A stretch of DNA of 40,942 nucleotides from Pseudomonadota bacterium (GTDB lineage Bacteria; Pseudomonadota; Gammaproteobacteria; Burkholderiales; Burkholderiaceae_C): NCBI GenBank assembly GCA_021841865.1, contig JAKCDM010000013.1:5762-46703 (forward strand), given 5' to 3'. Positions 1 to 7,742 of the stretch are shown here, in pieces. The position numbers and the translations under genes were made by a program. Position 1 is the first letter of the stretch. Each line of letters opens with the position of its first letter. The notes below the pieces were generated by a model. It was given only the letters and a program-made list of their open reading frames with translations. It was not told the origin of the DNA and ran no database searches.

Positions 1-126
1 GAGGTCGGCATCGTCGGCGCGCGCATTCTGGGCGCCTATGCGGCGCCTCCCGAAGCCGAGTCGGCCGACGCCAGGTCAGGCGCTGCCGAAGCCGGCGGCG
101 GCGAGCCCCCGCCGCCCGACGCCTAG
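1..126 (+). CDS. tatC: TatC, twin-arginine translocase subunit (C-terminal end only)
   Basis: Frame 1 is open from the window edge to a TAG at 124-126, giving 41 residues. They begin EVGIVGARILG and end in a tail rich in Ala, Glu, Gly and Pro. A short hydrophobic helix end followed by a polar, Pro-rich cytoplasmic tail fits the C-terminus of TatC, the multispanning subunit that recognises twin-arginine signal peptides and exports folded proteins. The identification rests partly on context: in many Burkholderiales tatABC is followed by a convergent HtrA-type protease gene and the bc1 operon, as here. The conserved part of the protein lies outside the window, so another membrane protein cannot be excluded. 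Confidence 0.5.
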   Translation, partial: EVGIVGARILGAYAAPPEAESADARSGAAEAGGGEPPPPDA

Positions 127-195
127 GAGTCTGGGCGGCAGAGGGAGCCGTCGCGAAATTCGGCAGGGGCGAGGACAGTTCGGTGACGGTGAGGA

Positions 196-217
196 GCCCA
201 TAGTGCTCACTATGGGC
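196..217. terminator. Perfect inverted repeat between convergent genes, possible bidirectional terminator
   Basis: GCCCATAGTG at 196-205 and CACTATGGGC at 208-217 are perfect reverse complements separated by two bases, so the RNA can form a 9-bp stem with a GCTC tetraloop on either strand. It lies between the end of the tatC-like gene and the end of the protease gene, where a shared terminator is expected. No T-run follows on either strand, so the termination role is inferred from position. Confidence 0.4.
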
Positions 218-315
218 GACGAATCGACGCCGGAATGGACCGCCCCTGGCGAATTGCAGCAGGCTCGCCCTCCGCCGCCCAGGCCCCTAGGACTGACAAG
301 GCGCCCGCGACCGGG

Positions 316-1509
316 TCAATCGACCCGGCTCGGCAGCGGGCGCCGGCCGACGCGCAGCGCAACGCTGCGCTCGCGCCCGGCGCGCAGGATGCGCAGTTTC
401 GCCTCGCTCCCGGCTGGCATCGCGGCGACCTGCTGCAGCAGTTCGTCGCCGTCGCGCAGCGGCGTTCCCGCCAGTTCGAGCAGCACGTCGCCTCGCCGCA
501 GTCCCGCCCGCGCCGCCGGGCCGCGCGGCACCACCGCGTCGACCAGCAGGCCATGTTGCGGCGTCAGCCGCAGGCGTCGCGCGAGGCGGGCGTCGATGTC
601 GCTGGCCTGCACGCCGATCCAGCCGCGCAGCACTGCGCCATGCTCGACCAGGTCGTGCAGCACCTTGCGCGCGGTCGATGCGGGGATCGCGAAACCGATG
701 CCCAGCGATCCTCCCGAGCGGGAGTAGATCGCGCTGTTGATGCCCAGCAGGCGTCCGTGCGTGTCGACCAGCGCGCCACCCGAGTTGCCCGGGTTGATCG
801 CCGCGTCGGTCTGGATGAAGTCCTCGAAGGTGTTGATTCCCAGATGGTGCCGGTCGAGCGCGCTGATCACCCCCTGCGTCACCGTGCTGCCGACTCCGAA
901 GGGATACCCGATGGCCAGCACGACGTCGCCCACGCGGGCCTGTCGATCGTCGGCGAACTCCAGGTGCGGCAGCCCGGGGACGGCGATACGCAGCAGCGCC
1001 AGGTCCGACTCCGGATCGCGCGCCACGAGCCGTGCCCGCGCGCTGCGCCCGTCCGCCAGGCGCACCTCGACGTGCTGCGCGCCGTCGATCACGTGGTCGT
1101 TGGTGAGCACGCAGCCGGGCGGGCCGACCAGCACTCCAGAGCCCAGCCCGATGCCCGGTCGCAGTGCATCGGGGCGCTGCGATGACCCTGCCGCCCGCTG
1201 CCCGGAGCGAGGCGGGCGCAGGCGCTCGGCCGTCACCGAAACCACCGCGGGTATCGCGAGCGCCGCCGCCTCGCGGTAGCTCGCCGCGGCAGCAGGCGCC
1301 GATGCCGCGTGCAACTGCGCGGGCGCGGCACGCCACCACGCAGGCGCGATGGCGTGCCATGCCAGCAGCATGCCCATCGCGACGGTCGCCGCTTGAGCGA
1401 AAATCAGCCAGAGCCTGCGCAGCGGTCCCGACCGCCCCGCCAGGCGTCGGAGCGAGGCCTGTGCCCCCCGCGTTGCCGGTTCGCCAGGCTGCGCTTCGTT
1501 TCCGATCAT
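316..1509 (-). CDS. S1C (HtrA/DegS-type) trypsin-like serine protease with one PDZ domain
   Basis: 397 residues. A polar N-terminus is followed by one hydrophobic segment (about 33-52), probably an inner-membrane anchor that places the protease in the periplasm as in DegS. The chymotrypsin-fold domain (about 75-285) has the whole catalytic triad: His139 in TNDHV, Asp169 in ESDLALL and Ser243 in NPGNSGGAL. A single C-terminal PDZ domain (about 295-390) contains RGWIGVQ and GDVLLELAG. HtrA enzymes of this architecture sense or degrade misfolded envelope proteins. The start ATG was chosen because it precedes the membrane segment and lies 12 bp from the divergent Nif3-family start; the frame stays open further upstream only inside that gene. 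One PDZ plus an anchor favours a DegS-like rather than a DegP-like protein; its substrate cannot be read from sequence. Confidence 0.9.
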   Translation of the reverse strand: MIGNEAQPGEPATRGAQASLRRLAGRSGPLRRLWLIFAQAATVAMGMLLAWHAIAPAWWRAAPAQLHAASAPAAAASYREAAALAIPAVVSVTAERLRPPRSGQRAAGSSQRPDALRPGIGLGSGVLVGPPGCVLTNDHVIDGAQHVEVRLADGRSARARLVARDPESDLALLRIAVPGLPHLEFADDRQARVGDVVLAIGYPFGVGSTVTQGVISALDRHHLGINTFEDFIQTDAAINPGNSGGALVDTHGRLLGINSAIYSRSGGSLGIGFAIPASTARKVLHDLVEHGAVLRGWIGVQASDIDARLARRLRLTPQHGLLVDAVVPRGPAARAGLRRGDVLLELAGTPLRDGDELLQQVAAMPAGSEAKLRILRAGRERSVALRVGRRPLPSRVD

Positions 1510-1521
1510 CGGGATGGGTCC

Positions 1522-2268
1522 ATGCTCACACGAGAACAACTGGCCGGGCACTTGCACGAATTGCTGCGCGTCGACGGCTTCGACGATTATGCCCCCAACG
1601 GCCTGCAGGTCGAGGGGCGGGCGCGAATCCGGCGCGTGGTCAGCGGCGTCACGGCCAGCCTCGAATTGATCCGGCGTGCCGCCGATCTCGACGCCTGCGC
1701 ATTGCTGGTGCACCATGGCTGGTTCTGGCGCGGCGAGGATGCGCGCGTGCTCGGACAGCGTCACAAGCGCCTGAAGGCGCTGTTGCAGGCCGACATCAAC
1801 CTGTTCGCCTTCCACCTTCCGCTGGATGCCCACCCCGAGCTCGGCAACAACGCCCAGCTGGCGGCACGGCTGGGCTGGCAGGCCGAGGGGCATTTCGGCA
1901 AGCAGCAGCTCGGCATGCTCGGACGCGCGCCGCAGGCCACGCGCGGCGAGCTTGCCGACGCGCTGCGCGGCGTGCTCGGACGCACTCCCTTGCTGGTTGG
2001 CGACGCCGAGGCGCCGGTAGGGCGCCTGGCCTGGTGCACCGGCGCCGCGCAGGGCTGGATCGAGCAGGCCCGGGCCGCCGGCGCGGACACCTACGTCAGC
2101 GGCGAGATCTCCGAGCCCACGGCGCATTTCGCGAACGAGATGGGAATCGCCTACCTGGCATGCGGACACCATGCCACCGAGCGCTACGGCGTGCAGGCGC
2201 TGGGCGAGCACCTGGCCGCGCGCTTCGGAATCGAACATCACTTCATCGACGTGGACAATCCGGCATGA
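1522..2268 (+). CDS. Nif3-like dinuclear metal centre protein (YbgI family)
   Basis: 248 residues of the Nif3/YbgI family, hexameric toroidal proteins with a two-metal site and often annotated as GTP cyclohydrolase 1 type 2 homologues. Visible signatures are YAPNGLQVEG near residue 23, LLVHHGWFW with His64 and His65, FAFHLPLDAH, and the C-terminal ACGHHATERYG, which supply the metal ligands. The true biochemical role of the family is unsettled, so the cyclohydrolase name should not be taken literally. The ATG at 1522 begins MLTREQLAGH; the reading frame extends further upstream but only into the divergent protease gene. The stop overlaps the pdxA start (ATGA), so the two are probably translationally coupled. 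Confidence 0.9.
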   Translation: MLTREQLAGHLHELLRVDGFDDYAPNGLQVEGRARIRRVVSGVTASLELIRRAADLDACALLVHHGWFWRGEDARVLGQRHKRLKALLQADINLFAFHLPLDAHPELGNNAQLAARLGWQAEGHFGKQQLGMLGRAPQATRGELADALRGVLGRTPLLVGDAEAPVGRLAWCTGAAQGWIEQARAAGADTYVSGEISEPTAHFANEMGIAYLACGHHATERYGVQALGEHLAARFGIEHHFIDVDNPA

Positions 2269-3296
2269 CCATCGACGCCGACCAGCGCCCCATCGCGATC
2301 TCCATGGGCGACGCCGCCGGCATCGGCCCGGAGATCATCGTCAAGGCCTTCGCGCGAGCGGCGGCCGCCGACTGCGTGGTCTACGGCTGCCCCGAGGTGC
2401 TGGCGCGCGCCGCCCGCGAGCTGTCGCCGGCGCCCGGCTGCGCCAGCCTGGTCGTCGCCCGCATCGACACGCCGCGAGCGTGGCGCGACGTGCCTCGCGG
2501 CGCGATCCCCGTGCTGCGCGCCGCCGGCGTCGAGCCGGGGGCGCTGGCCGATGTCCGGCCCGGGCGTGTCGACGCGCGCGCGGGAGCGGCCGCGCACGCC
2601 AGCATCGTCGACGCCGCGCGCGCCGCGTTGCGCGGCGATGTCGCCGCGCTGGTCACCGCGCCGATCCACAAGGAGGCGCTGCATGCTGCCGGGGTGGAGT
2701 TTCCCGGGCATACGGAAATCCTGCAGCACCTGTGCGGCGGGATCCCGGTGCGCATGATGCTGGCCAACGACGAGTTGCGAACGGTGCTGGTGACGATTCA
2801 TCTCAGCGTGCGTCGCGCGCTCGACGCCGTCACCGAGCAGGCCGTGCTGCAGACCCTGCGCATCACGCACCAGGCCGCGCGCGCCTGGGGCCAGCAGCAT
2901 CCGCGCATCGCGGTGGCGGGGCTCAATCCCCATGCCGGAGAGGGGGGATTGTTCGGCGACGAGGAGATCCGCGTGATCGCTCCGGCCATCGAGCGCGCGC
3001 GCGCCGAGGGCATCGATGCCAGCGGCCCTTACGCGCCCGACACCGTGTTCATGCGCGCGCGCAGCACCGCGCAGCGCCCCGGTGCCTTCGACGTGGTCGT
3101 CGCCATGCTGCACGACCACGCGTTGATTCCCGTGAAGTATCTCGGGCTGGAGCAGGGCGTGAACATCACGCTCGGGCTGCCCTTCGTGCGCACCAGCCCC
3201 GACCACGGGACCGCGTTCGATATCGCCGGGCGCGGAGTGGCGGATTGCGCCAGCCTGTGCTCGGCCATCGCGATGGCCCGGCGACTGCGGGGCTGA
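2265..3296 (+). CDS. pdxA: 4-hydroxythreonine-4-phosphate dehydrogenase
   Basis: 343 residues, the usual size. PdxA oxidises 4-phosphohydroxy-L-threonine with NAD+ on the DXP-dependent route to pyridoxal 5'-phosphate. Visible motifs are SMGDAAGIGPEI at the N-terminus, the phosphate/substrate loop around FPGHTE, and metal-ligand histidines in VTIHLSV, GLNPHAGE and MLHDHALIPVKY, then GVNITLGLPFVRTSPDHGTA near the C-terminus. The start overlaps the Nif3-family stop by four bases. The close paralogue PdxA2 (4-phospho-D-threonate dehydrogenase) has the same fold, but no threonate-pathway kinase gene lies nearby, so biosynthetic PdxA is the better call. Many proteobacteria have pdxA next to ksgA; that neighbour is absent. 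Short 12-bp repeats start within the stop codon region. Confidence 0.9.
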   Translation: MTIDADQRPIAISMGDAAGIGPEIIVKAFARAAAADCVVYGCPEVLARAARELSPAPGCASLVVARIDTPRAWRDVPRGAIPVLRAAGVEPGALADVRPGRVDARAGAAAHASIVDAARAALRGDVAALVTAPIHKEALHAAGVEFPGHTEILQHLCGGIPVRMMLANDELRTVLVTIHLSVRRALDAVTEQAVLQTLRITHQAARAWGQQHPRIAVAGLNPHAGEGGLFGDEEIRVIAPAIERARAEGIDASGPYAPDTVFMRARSTAQRPGAFDVVVAMLHDHALIPVKYLGLEQGVNITLGLPFVRTSPDHGTAFDIAGRGVADCASLCSAIAMARRLRG

Positions 3297-3353
3297 TTCC
3301 CGGGCTGACTCCTGGCCTGATCCCGGGGCCTGATCCCGGGCCTGGCTCCAGGC
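3293..3353 (+). repeat. Imperfect 12-bp tandem repeats across the pdxA stop and the pdxA/mscL gap
   Basis: Five head-to-tail units follow each other: CTGATTCCCGGG, CTGACTCCTGGC, CTGATCCCGGGGC, CTGATCCCGGGC and CTGGCTCCAGGC. The first contains the pdxA stop codon. Several units are partly self-complementary (CCCGGG, CCTGG...CCAGG), so the block can also fold and may end both convergent transcripts. No T-run is present. Confidence 0.6.
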
Positions 3354-3366
3354 CCGGCTCGCCGGC

Positions 3367-3798
3367 TCAGCGCTTGAGGCTGTCGCGAATCTCGCGCAGC
3401 AGCACGACTTCCTCGGGTTCCGGCGCCGGGGCCGCCGGCGCCGGCTCGGGCTGCGCCCGCTTGAGCTTGGCGATGCCTTGCACCATCAGGAAGATCACAA
3501 AGGCCAGGATCAGGAAATTGATCGCGATGGTGATGAAGTCCCCATAGGCGAGCACCGGGATGTTGGCCTTTTTCAGGGCCTCCAGGGTGCGCGGAGTGCC
3601 CGCCGGCAGCGTGCCCAGCACGATGAAAAGGTTGGAAAAGTCGATTTTCCCGACAATCAGCCCGACCACCGGCATGATGATGTCGCCGACCAGCGCGGAG
3701 ACGATCTTGCCGAAGGCGCCGCCGATGATCACGGCCACGGCCAGATCGATCACGTTGCCCTTGACCGCGAAATCCTTGAAATCCTTCAACAGGCTCAT
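3367..3798 (-). CDS. mscL: Large-conductance mechanosensitive channel MscL
   Basis: 143 residues, typical of MscL, a homopentameric inner-membrane channel that opens under high membrane tension to release solutes on osmotic downshock. The N-terminus [18 protein letters not shown] is family-typical. TM1 (about 15-45) contains the gate stretch [18 protein letters not shown], a periplasmic loop follows, and TM2 contains [19 protein letters not shown]. The cytoplasmic end has a Pro/Ala-rich linker and a charged helix ending [11 protein letters not shown]. An ATG 15 bp upstream would add five residues (METPL); the internal ATG is preferred because GGAG lies 9 nt before it. It is convergent with pdxA and divergent from petA, so it is a single-gene unit. 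Confidence 0.95.
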   Translation of the reverse strand: MSLLKDFKDFAVKGNVIDLAVAVIIGGAFGKIVSALVGDIIMPVVGLIVGKIDFSNLFIVLGTLPAGTPRTLEALKKANIPVLAYGDFITIAINFLILAFVIFLMVQGIAKLKRAQPEPAPAAPAPEPEEVVLLREIRDSLKR

Positions 3799-4141
3799 GA
3801 GGGGTGTCTCCATGTCCGGCCTGGGCCGTGGGATTGTTGGTTGTGCGTATTTTGTCTGATTTTGCGCAATTTGCGAACGCATCGCTAACCCGTTACCCGG
3901 CAAGTTCGGGGCGCGGGAAGTCGCGTGTCGAACTACCCCCATACCCGCCCGCGGGGATTGAGCCTGCGCAACGCAGGCCCCGGACTAGGGGTAAATAAGG
4001 ACCTGCTTATACATGGTTTTCCCGATGCCCCCCGGAGCATGCGGTTCCACAATGCGGTCCTCGCAGGCGGCGTGACGATTCCTCACGGATCGTTCGCCAT
4101 GACGGGCCGAGTGCGGCCGGCGACTTGAGCCGAGGGGCATC
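3799..4141. promoter_or_regulatory. 343-bp divergent intergenic region between mscL and petA
   Basis: No gene is supported here. The segment at about 3830-3890 is clearly richer in A and T than its surroundings, as expected for the mscL promoter on the minus strand. A perfect inverted repeat, GCCTGCG (3962-3968) and CGCAGGC (3972-3978) with CAA between, lies 164 bp before petA, followed by TAAATAAGG and by TTATACAT at about 4006-4013, which resembles a -10 box for petABC. No convincing -35 element pairs with it. The promoter roles are inferred. Confidence 0.35.
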
Positions 4142-4726
4142 ATGGACTCCCAACGAAGAATCTGGCTGGTGGCCACGGGTACCGCGGGGTGCGTGGCCGG
4201 GTGTGGCGCGGCAGCGCCGTTCGTCGGCTCGCTGGCCCCGTCGGCCAAGGCGCGGGCCGAGGGTGGCCCGATGGAGGTCGACGTCTCCGACGTTGCGCCG
4301 GGCGAGAAGAAGACCGTGCTGTGGCGCGGGCAGCCGATCTGGTTCCTGCACCGCACCCCCGAGATGCTGGCCACCCTCAAGCTCACCGATGCGCTGGTGG
4401 CCGACCCGCTGTCCAAGGGCACCGACTATCCGACTCCCGCCTGGGCGCGCAACCGCTGGCGCTCGATCCGCCCCGAGATGCTCGTGGTCGTGGGCATCTG
4501 CACCCACCTGGGATGCTCGCCGGTGAACCGCTTCCGGCCCGGCCCGCAGCCGTCGCTGCCGGCCGACTGGCAGGGAGGCTTCCTGTGCCCCTGCCACGGC
4601 TCCGAGTTCGACCTCGCCGCGCGCGTGTTCAAGAACATGCCGGCTCCGGCCAACCTGCCGGTGCCGCCGTATCGCTACACCGGCCCGCACAGGATCGTGC
4701 TGGGCGAAGCGCCGACCCCGGCCTGA
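4142..4726 (+). CDS. petA: Ubiquinol-cytochrome c reductase Rieske iron-sulfur subunit
   Basis: 194 residues. The N-terminus carries charged residues, then one hydrophobic stretch (about 8-32) that anchors the protein, probably via a Tat-type signal (DSQRRIWLVATG, with an RR pair). The [2Fe-2S] cluster ligands are complete: Cys120-Thr-His122-Leu-Gly-Cys125 and Cys149-Pro-Cys151-His152-Gly-Ser, where Cys125 and Cys151 form the stabilising disulfide. The subunit moves electrons from quinol at the Qo site of cytochrome b to cytochrome c1. A GAGGGG ribosome site lies just before the ATG. It is first in petABC; tatC at the left end of the window would serve its export. Confidence 0.97.
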   Translation: MDSQRRIWLVATGTAGCVAGCGAAAPFVGSLAPSAKARAEGGPMEVDVSDVAPGEKKTVLWRGQPIWFLHRTPEMLATLKLTDALVADPLSKGTDYPTPAWARNRWRSIRPEMLVVVGICTHLGCSPVNRFRPGPQPSLPADWQGGFLCPCHGSEFDLAARVFKNMPAPANLPVPPYRYTGPHRIVLGEAPTPA

Positions 4727-4755
4727 CCCACGGCCCCACTTCCGGAGCAAAGCCC

Positions 4756-6171
4756 ATGCTGGAAACCGCCACCCCCGCATCCCCCGATGCCGCCACCGGC
4801 GCGACCGAGCGCGGCGGCCTGCTGCAATGGATCGACGATCGCTTTCCGTTCTCGGCCCTGTGGTCGGCGCACCTGACCGAGTACTACGCACCGAAGAACC
4901 TGAACTTCTGGTACTACTTCGGCTCGCTGGCGCTGTTCGTGCTGGCCGTGCAAATCGTCAGTGGCATTTTCCTGGCCATGCACTACAAGCCGGATTCGGC
5001 GCTGGCGTTCGGTTCGGTGGAACTGATCATGCGCGACGTCGACTGGGGATGGCTGATCCGCTACATCCACTCCACCGGTGCGTCGGCGTTTTTCATCATC
5101 CTGTACATGCACATGTTCCGCGGACTGCTGTACGGCTCGTACCGGCGCCCGCGAGAACTGGTGTGGATCATCGGCTGCCTGATCTTCCTGGCGCTGATGG
5201 CGGAAGCCTTCTTCGGCTACCTGCTGCCGTGGGGCCAGATGTCCTACTGGGGCGCGCAGGTGATCGTCAACCTGTTCTCGGCCATCCCGGGAATCGGCCC
5301 CGACCTGGCGCTGTGGATCCGCGGAGACTACGTGGTGGGCGACGCCACGCTGAACCGCTTTTTCGCCTTCCACGTGATCGCCATCCCGCTGGTGCTGGTG
5401 GGTATCGTCGGTGCCCACATCATCGCGCTGCACCAGGTCGGCTCCAACAACCCTGACGGAATCGAGATCAAGGCCGACAAGGACGAGCGCGGCCACCCGC
5501 GCGACGGCATCACCTTCCACCCGTACTACACCGTGCACGACCTGTTCGGCGTGTCGGTGTTCCTGATGGTGTTCTGCGCGGTACTGTTCTTCGCCCCGAC
5601 CTTCGGCGGCTACTTTCTCGAGCACAACAACTTCCTGCCGGCCAACCCGCTGCACACTCCGCCGCACATCGCGCCGGTGTGGTATTTCACGCCCTTCTAT
5701 TCCATGCTGCGAGCGACCACCAGCCAGTCGGTGCACATCTGGATGGGCGTGCTGGGAGCGGCGGCGCTGCGCGCCGCCTGGCGCGCGCGGCGGCGCCCGC
5801 TTCGCGCTGCGTTGCTGGCCGGCTTCATGGCCTGGCTGATGTGGGCCATGGCCACGCTGGACGCCAAGTTCTGGGGGGTCGTGGTCATGGGCGGCGCGGT
5901 GCTGTCGCTGATGGCGCTGCCGTGGCTGGACCGCGCTCCGGTCAAGTCCATGCGCTACCGCCCGCGCTGGCACTTCGCGCTGCTGCTCGGGTTCGCGCTG
6001 GCCTTCGTCGTGCTGGGCTACTTCGGCATCTCGGCTCCGTCGCCGATGGGCTACTGGATTTCCGTGAGCTGCACCTTCGTGTACTTCGGGTTCCTGTGGC
6101 TGATGCCGTGGTGGAGTCGTCTCGGCCGCTGCCGTCCGGTTCCCGAGCGCCTGGTCTACCGCCCCCACTGA
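4756..6171 (+). CDS. petB: Cytochrome b of the bc1 complex
   Basis: 471 residues with eight or more hydrophobic helices. Two haem b groups are bound by His pairs on two helices: one helix has IHSTGASAFFIILYMH (spacing of 13) and another has HVIAIPLVLVGIVGAH (spacing of 14). The Qo-site loop reads PVWY in place of the mitochondrial PEWY, a variant known from beta- and gammaproteobacteria. The N-terminal half matches b6-type helices A-D and the C-terminal half subunit-IV-type helices. The ATG follows GGAG by about 10 nt, 29 bp after petA. It carries out the Q-cycle in the inner membrane. Confidence 0.97.
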   Translation: MLETATPASPDAATGATERGGLLQWIDDRFPFSALWSAHLTEYYAPKNLNFWYYFGSLALFVLAVQIVSGIFLAMHYKPDSALAFGSVELIMRDVDWGWLIRYIHSTGASAFFIILYMHMFRGLLYGSYRRPRELVWIIGCLIFLALMAEAFFGYLLPWGQMSYWGAQVIVNLFSAIPGIGPDLALWIRGDYVVGDATLNRFFAFHVIAIPLVLVGIVGAHIIALHQVGSNNPDGIEIKADKDERGHPRDGITFHPYYTVHDLFGVSVFLMVFCAVLFFAPTFGGYFLEHNNFLPANPLHTPPHIAPVWYFTPFYSMLRATTSQSVHIWMGVLGAAALRAAWRARRRPLRAALLAGFMAWLMWAMATLDAKFWGVVVMGGAVLSLMALPWLDRAPVKSMRYRPRWHFALLLGFALAFVVLGYFGISAPSPMGYWISVSCTFVYFGFLWLMPWWSRLGRCRPVPERLVYRPH

Positions 6172-6192
6172 ACGCCCGCGCCCCCGTCCGCC

Positions 6193-6993
6193 ATGCACTC
6201 GAACGTCCTGCGAACCCTGCGTCGCCTGCGCGCCTTCCTGCCTCAACTGCTGCTGCTGGGCCTGCTGGGCGCAAGCTGCGACGCGCGCGCCGACGCGCAG
6301 CCACGCCTGCTGCACGCGCCGTACCGGGTCGACGACATGCGCGCGCTGCAGAGCGGCGCGCGCCTGTTCGTCAACTATTGCCTGAACTGCCACAGCGCCC
6401 AGTACGTGCGCTACGGCAAGCTGCATGCGCTGGGCCTGAGCGATGCGCAGATCCAGTCCGACCTGATGTTCACCGCGCGACGTCTGGCCGACACCATGAC
6501 CGTGGCGCTGACCCCGCAGCAGGCCGCCAGCTGGTTCGGCGCCGAGCCGCCGGACCTGTCGGTGATCGAGCGCGCGCTGGGTTCCGAGCACGGCTCGGGC
6601 GCCGATTTCCTCTATACCTACCTGCTCAGCTTCTATCGCGACTCGTCGCGCCCCACGGGCTGGAACAACCTGCTGGTGCCGGGAGTGGCGATGCCCAACC
6701 CGCTGTGGCGCCTGCAGGGCGAGCGCGCCGCGCGCATGCGCCGCGTGGCCGATGCCGCGGATCCGGCCGAGCACCACGAGGTGTTCGAGGGCTACCGACA
6801 GCTGCGCCCGGGGATCTTGTCCGCGAAAGGGTATGATTCACAAATTGCCGATCTTGTAGCCTTTATGCAGTGGATGGCGGAGCCCGCGCAGATCGAGCGA
6901 AAGCGCATCGGGCTCGTGGTCATGCTGTTCCTGGCGGTCTTCACCTTCATCACGTGGCGGCTCAAGAACGAATACTGGAAAGACGTGAAGTAG
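6193..6993 (+). CDS. petC: Cytochrome c1
   Basis: 266 residues. A cleavable signal peptide (about 1-35, ending SCDARADA) sends the haem domain to the periplasm. The covalent haem site is Cys63-Leu-Asn-Cys66-His67, and the sixth ligand is probably the Met in PGVAMPNPLW. A C-terminal helix (about 238-255, IGLVVMLFLAVFTFITW) anchors it, followed by RLKNEYWKDVK. It passes electrons from the Rieske protein to soluble or membrane cytochrome c. It starts 21 bp after petB. No Shine-Dalgarno sequence is visible before the ATG, so translation is probably coupled to petB. Confidence 0.96.
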   Translation: MHSNVLRTLRRLRAFLPQLLLLGLLGASCDARADAQPRLLHAPYRVDDMRALQSGARLFVNYCLNCHSAQYVRYGKLHALGLSDAQIQSDLMFTARRLADTMTVALTPQQAASWFGAEPPDLSVIERALGSEHGSGADFLYTYLLSFYRDSSRPTGWNNLLVPGVAMPNPLWRLQGERAARMRRVADAADPAEHHEVFEGYRQLRPGILSAKGYDSQIADLVAFMQWMAEPAQIERKRIGLVVMLFLAVFTFITWRLKNEYWKDVK

Positions 6994-7068
6994 ACCGTCA
7001 CGCGCAGGGACGCAAGCCGGCTGCCGCCGCGTGCGCCTGCGCGCAACAATCCAACGGTGTCCCCGGGG

Positions 7069-7096
7069 GTGAGCGAGCTCACTCCCTTTGCTTTTT
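7069..7096 (+). terminator. Hairpin with pyrimidine-rich tail between petC and sspA
   Basis: GTGAGC (7069-7074) and GCTCAC (7077-7082) form a perfect 6-bp dyad followed by TCCCTTTGCTTTTT. It looks like a weak intrinsic terminator that could reduce readthrough from petABC into sspA. The T-rich stretch also directly precedes the AGGAG ribosome site of sspA, so it may simply be the leader of that gene. Confidence 0.35.
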
Positions 7097-7111
7097 CAGG
7101 AGTCGCATCTC

Positions 7112-7723
7112 ATGATGGTGCTTTATTCGGGCACGACCTGTCCGTTTTCGCAGCGTTGCCGCTTCGTCTTGTTCGAAAAGGGCATGGATTTCGAGATCCG
7201 TGACGTCGACCTGTTCAACAAGCCCGAGGACGTCAACGTCATGAATCCCTACGGTCAGGTGCCCATCCTGGTCGAGCGGGACCTGATCCTGTACGAGTCG
7301 AACATCATCAACGAGTACATCGACGAGCGCTTCCCGCACCCGCAGCTCATGCCCGGCGACCCGGTCGCGCGTGCGCGCGTGCGCCTGTTCCTGTTCAATT
7401 TCGAGAAGGAACTGTTCGTGCACGTGGGCGTGCTGGAATCGCGCCAGACCAAGGCCAACGAGAAGGCCATGGACAAGGCGCGTTCGGCGATCCGCGACCG
7501 CCTGACCCAGCTGGCCCCGGTGTTCACCAAGAACCGCTACATGCTGGGCGACGACTTCTCCATGCTCGACGTGTCCATCGCGCCGTTGCTGTGGCGCCTG
7601 GACCACTATGGCATCGACCTTCCCAAGTCGGCGGCGCCGCTGGCCAAGTACGCCGAGCGCATTTTCCAGCGCCCGGCCTACATCGAGGCGCTGACCCCGT
7701 CCGAGAAGGTGATGCGCAAGTAA
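7112..7723 (+). CDS. sspA: Stringent starvation protein A
   Basis: 203 residues with a glutathione-S-transferase fold: a thioredoxin-like N-terminal domain beginning MMVLYSGTTCPFSQRCRF and an all-helical C-terminal domain ending SEKVMRK. SspA does not act as a GST; in E. coli it binds RNA polymerase together with sigma-70 and alters promoter use in stationary phase and acid stress. Two ATG codons are adjacent; the first at 7112 is taken, with AGGAG 9 nt upstream. It is 19 bp ahead of sspB. The bc1-sspA-sspB order is widespread in beta- and gammaproteobacteria, although the proteins act in unrelated processes. Confidence 0.95.
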   Translation: MMVLYSGTTCPFSQRCRFVLFEKGMDFEIRDVDLFNKPEDVNVMNPYGQVPILVERDLILYESNIINEYIDERFPHPQLMPGDPVARARVRLFLFNFEKELFVHVGVLESRQTKANEKAMDKARSAIRDRLTQLAPVFTKNRYMLGDDFSMLDVSIAPLLWRLDHYGIDLPKSAAPLAKYAERIFQRPAYIEALTPSEKVMRK

Positions 7724-7742
7724 CGCGCGACGCCCCGCCGCC

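Noticed and set aside
4675-6777. 700-residue minus-strand frame opposite petB and petC
   Set aside because: Composition rich in Arg, Gln, His and Val without motifs, exactly antisense to two well-identified cytochrome genes.
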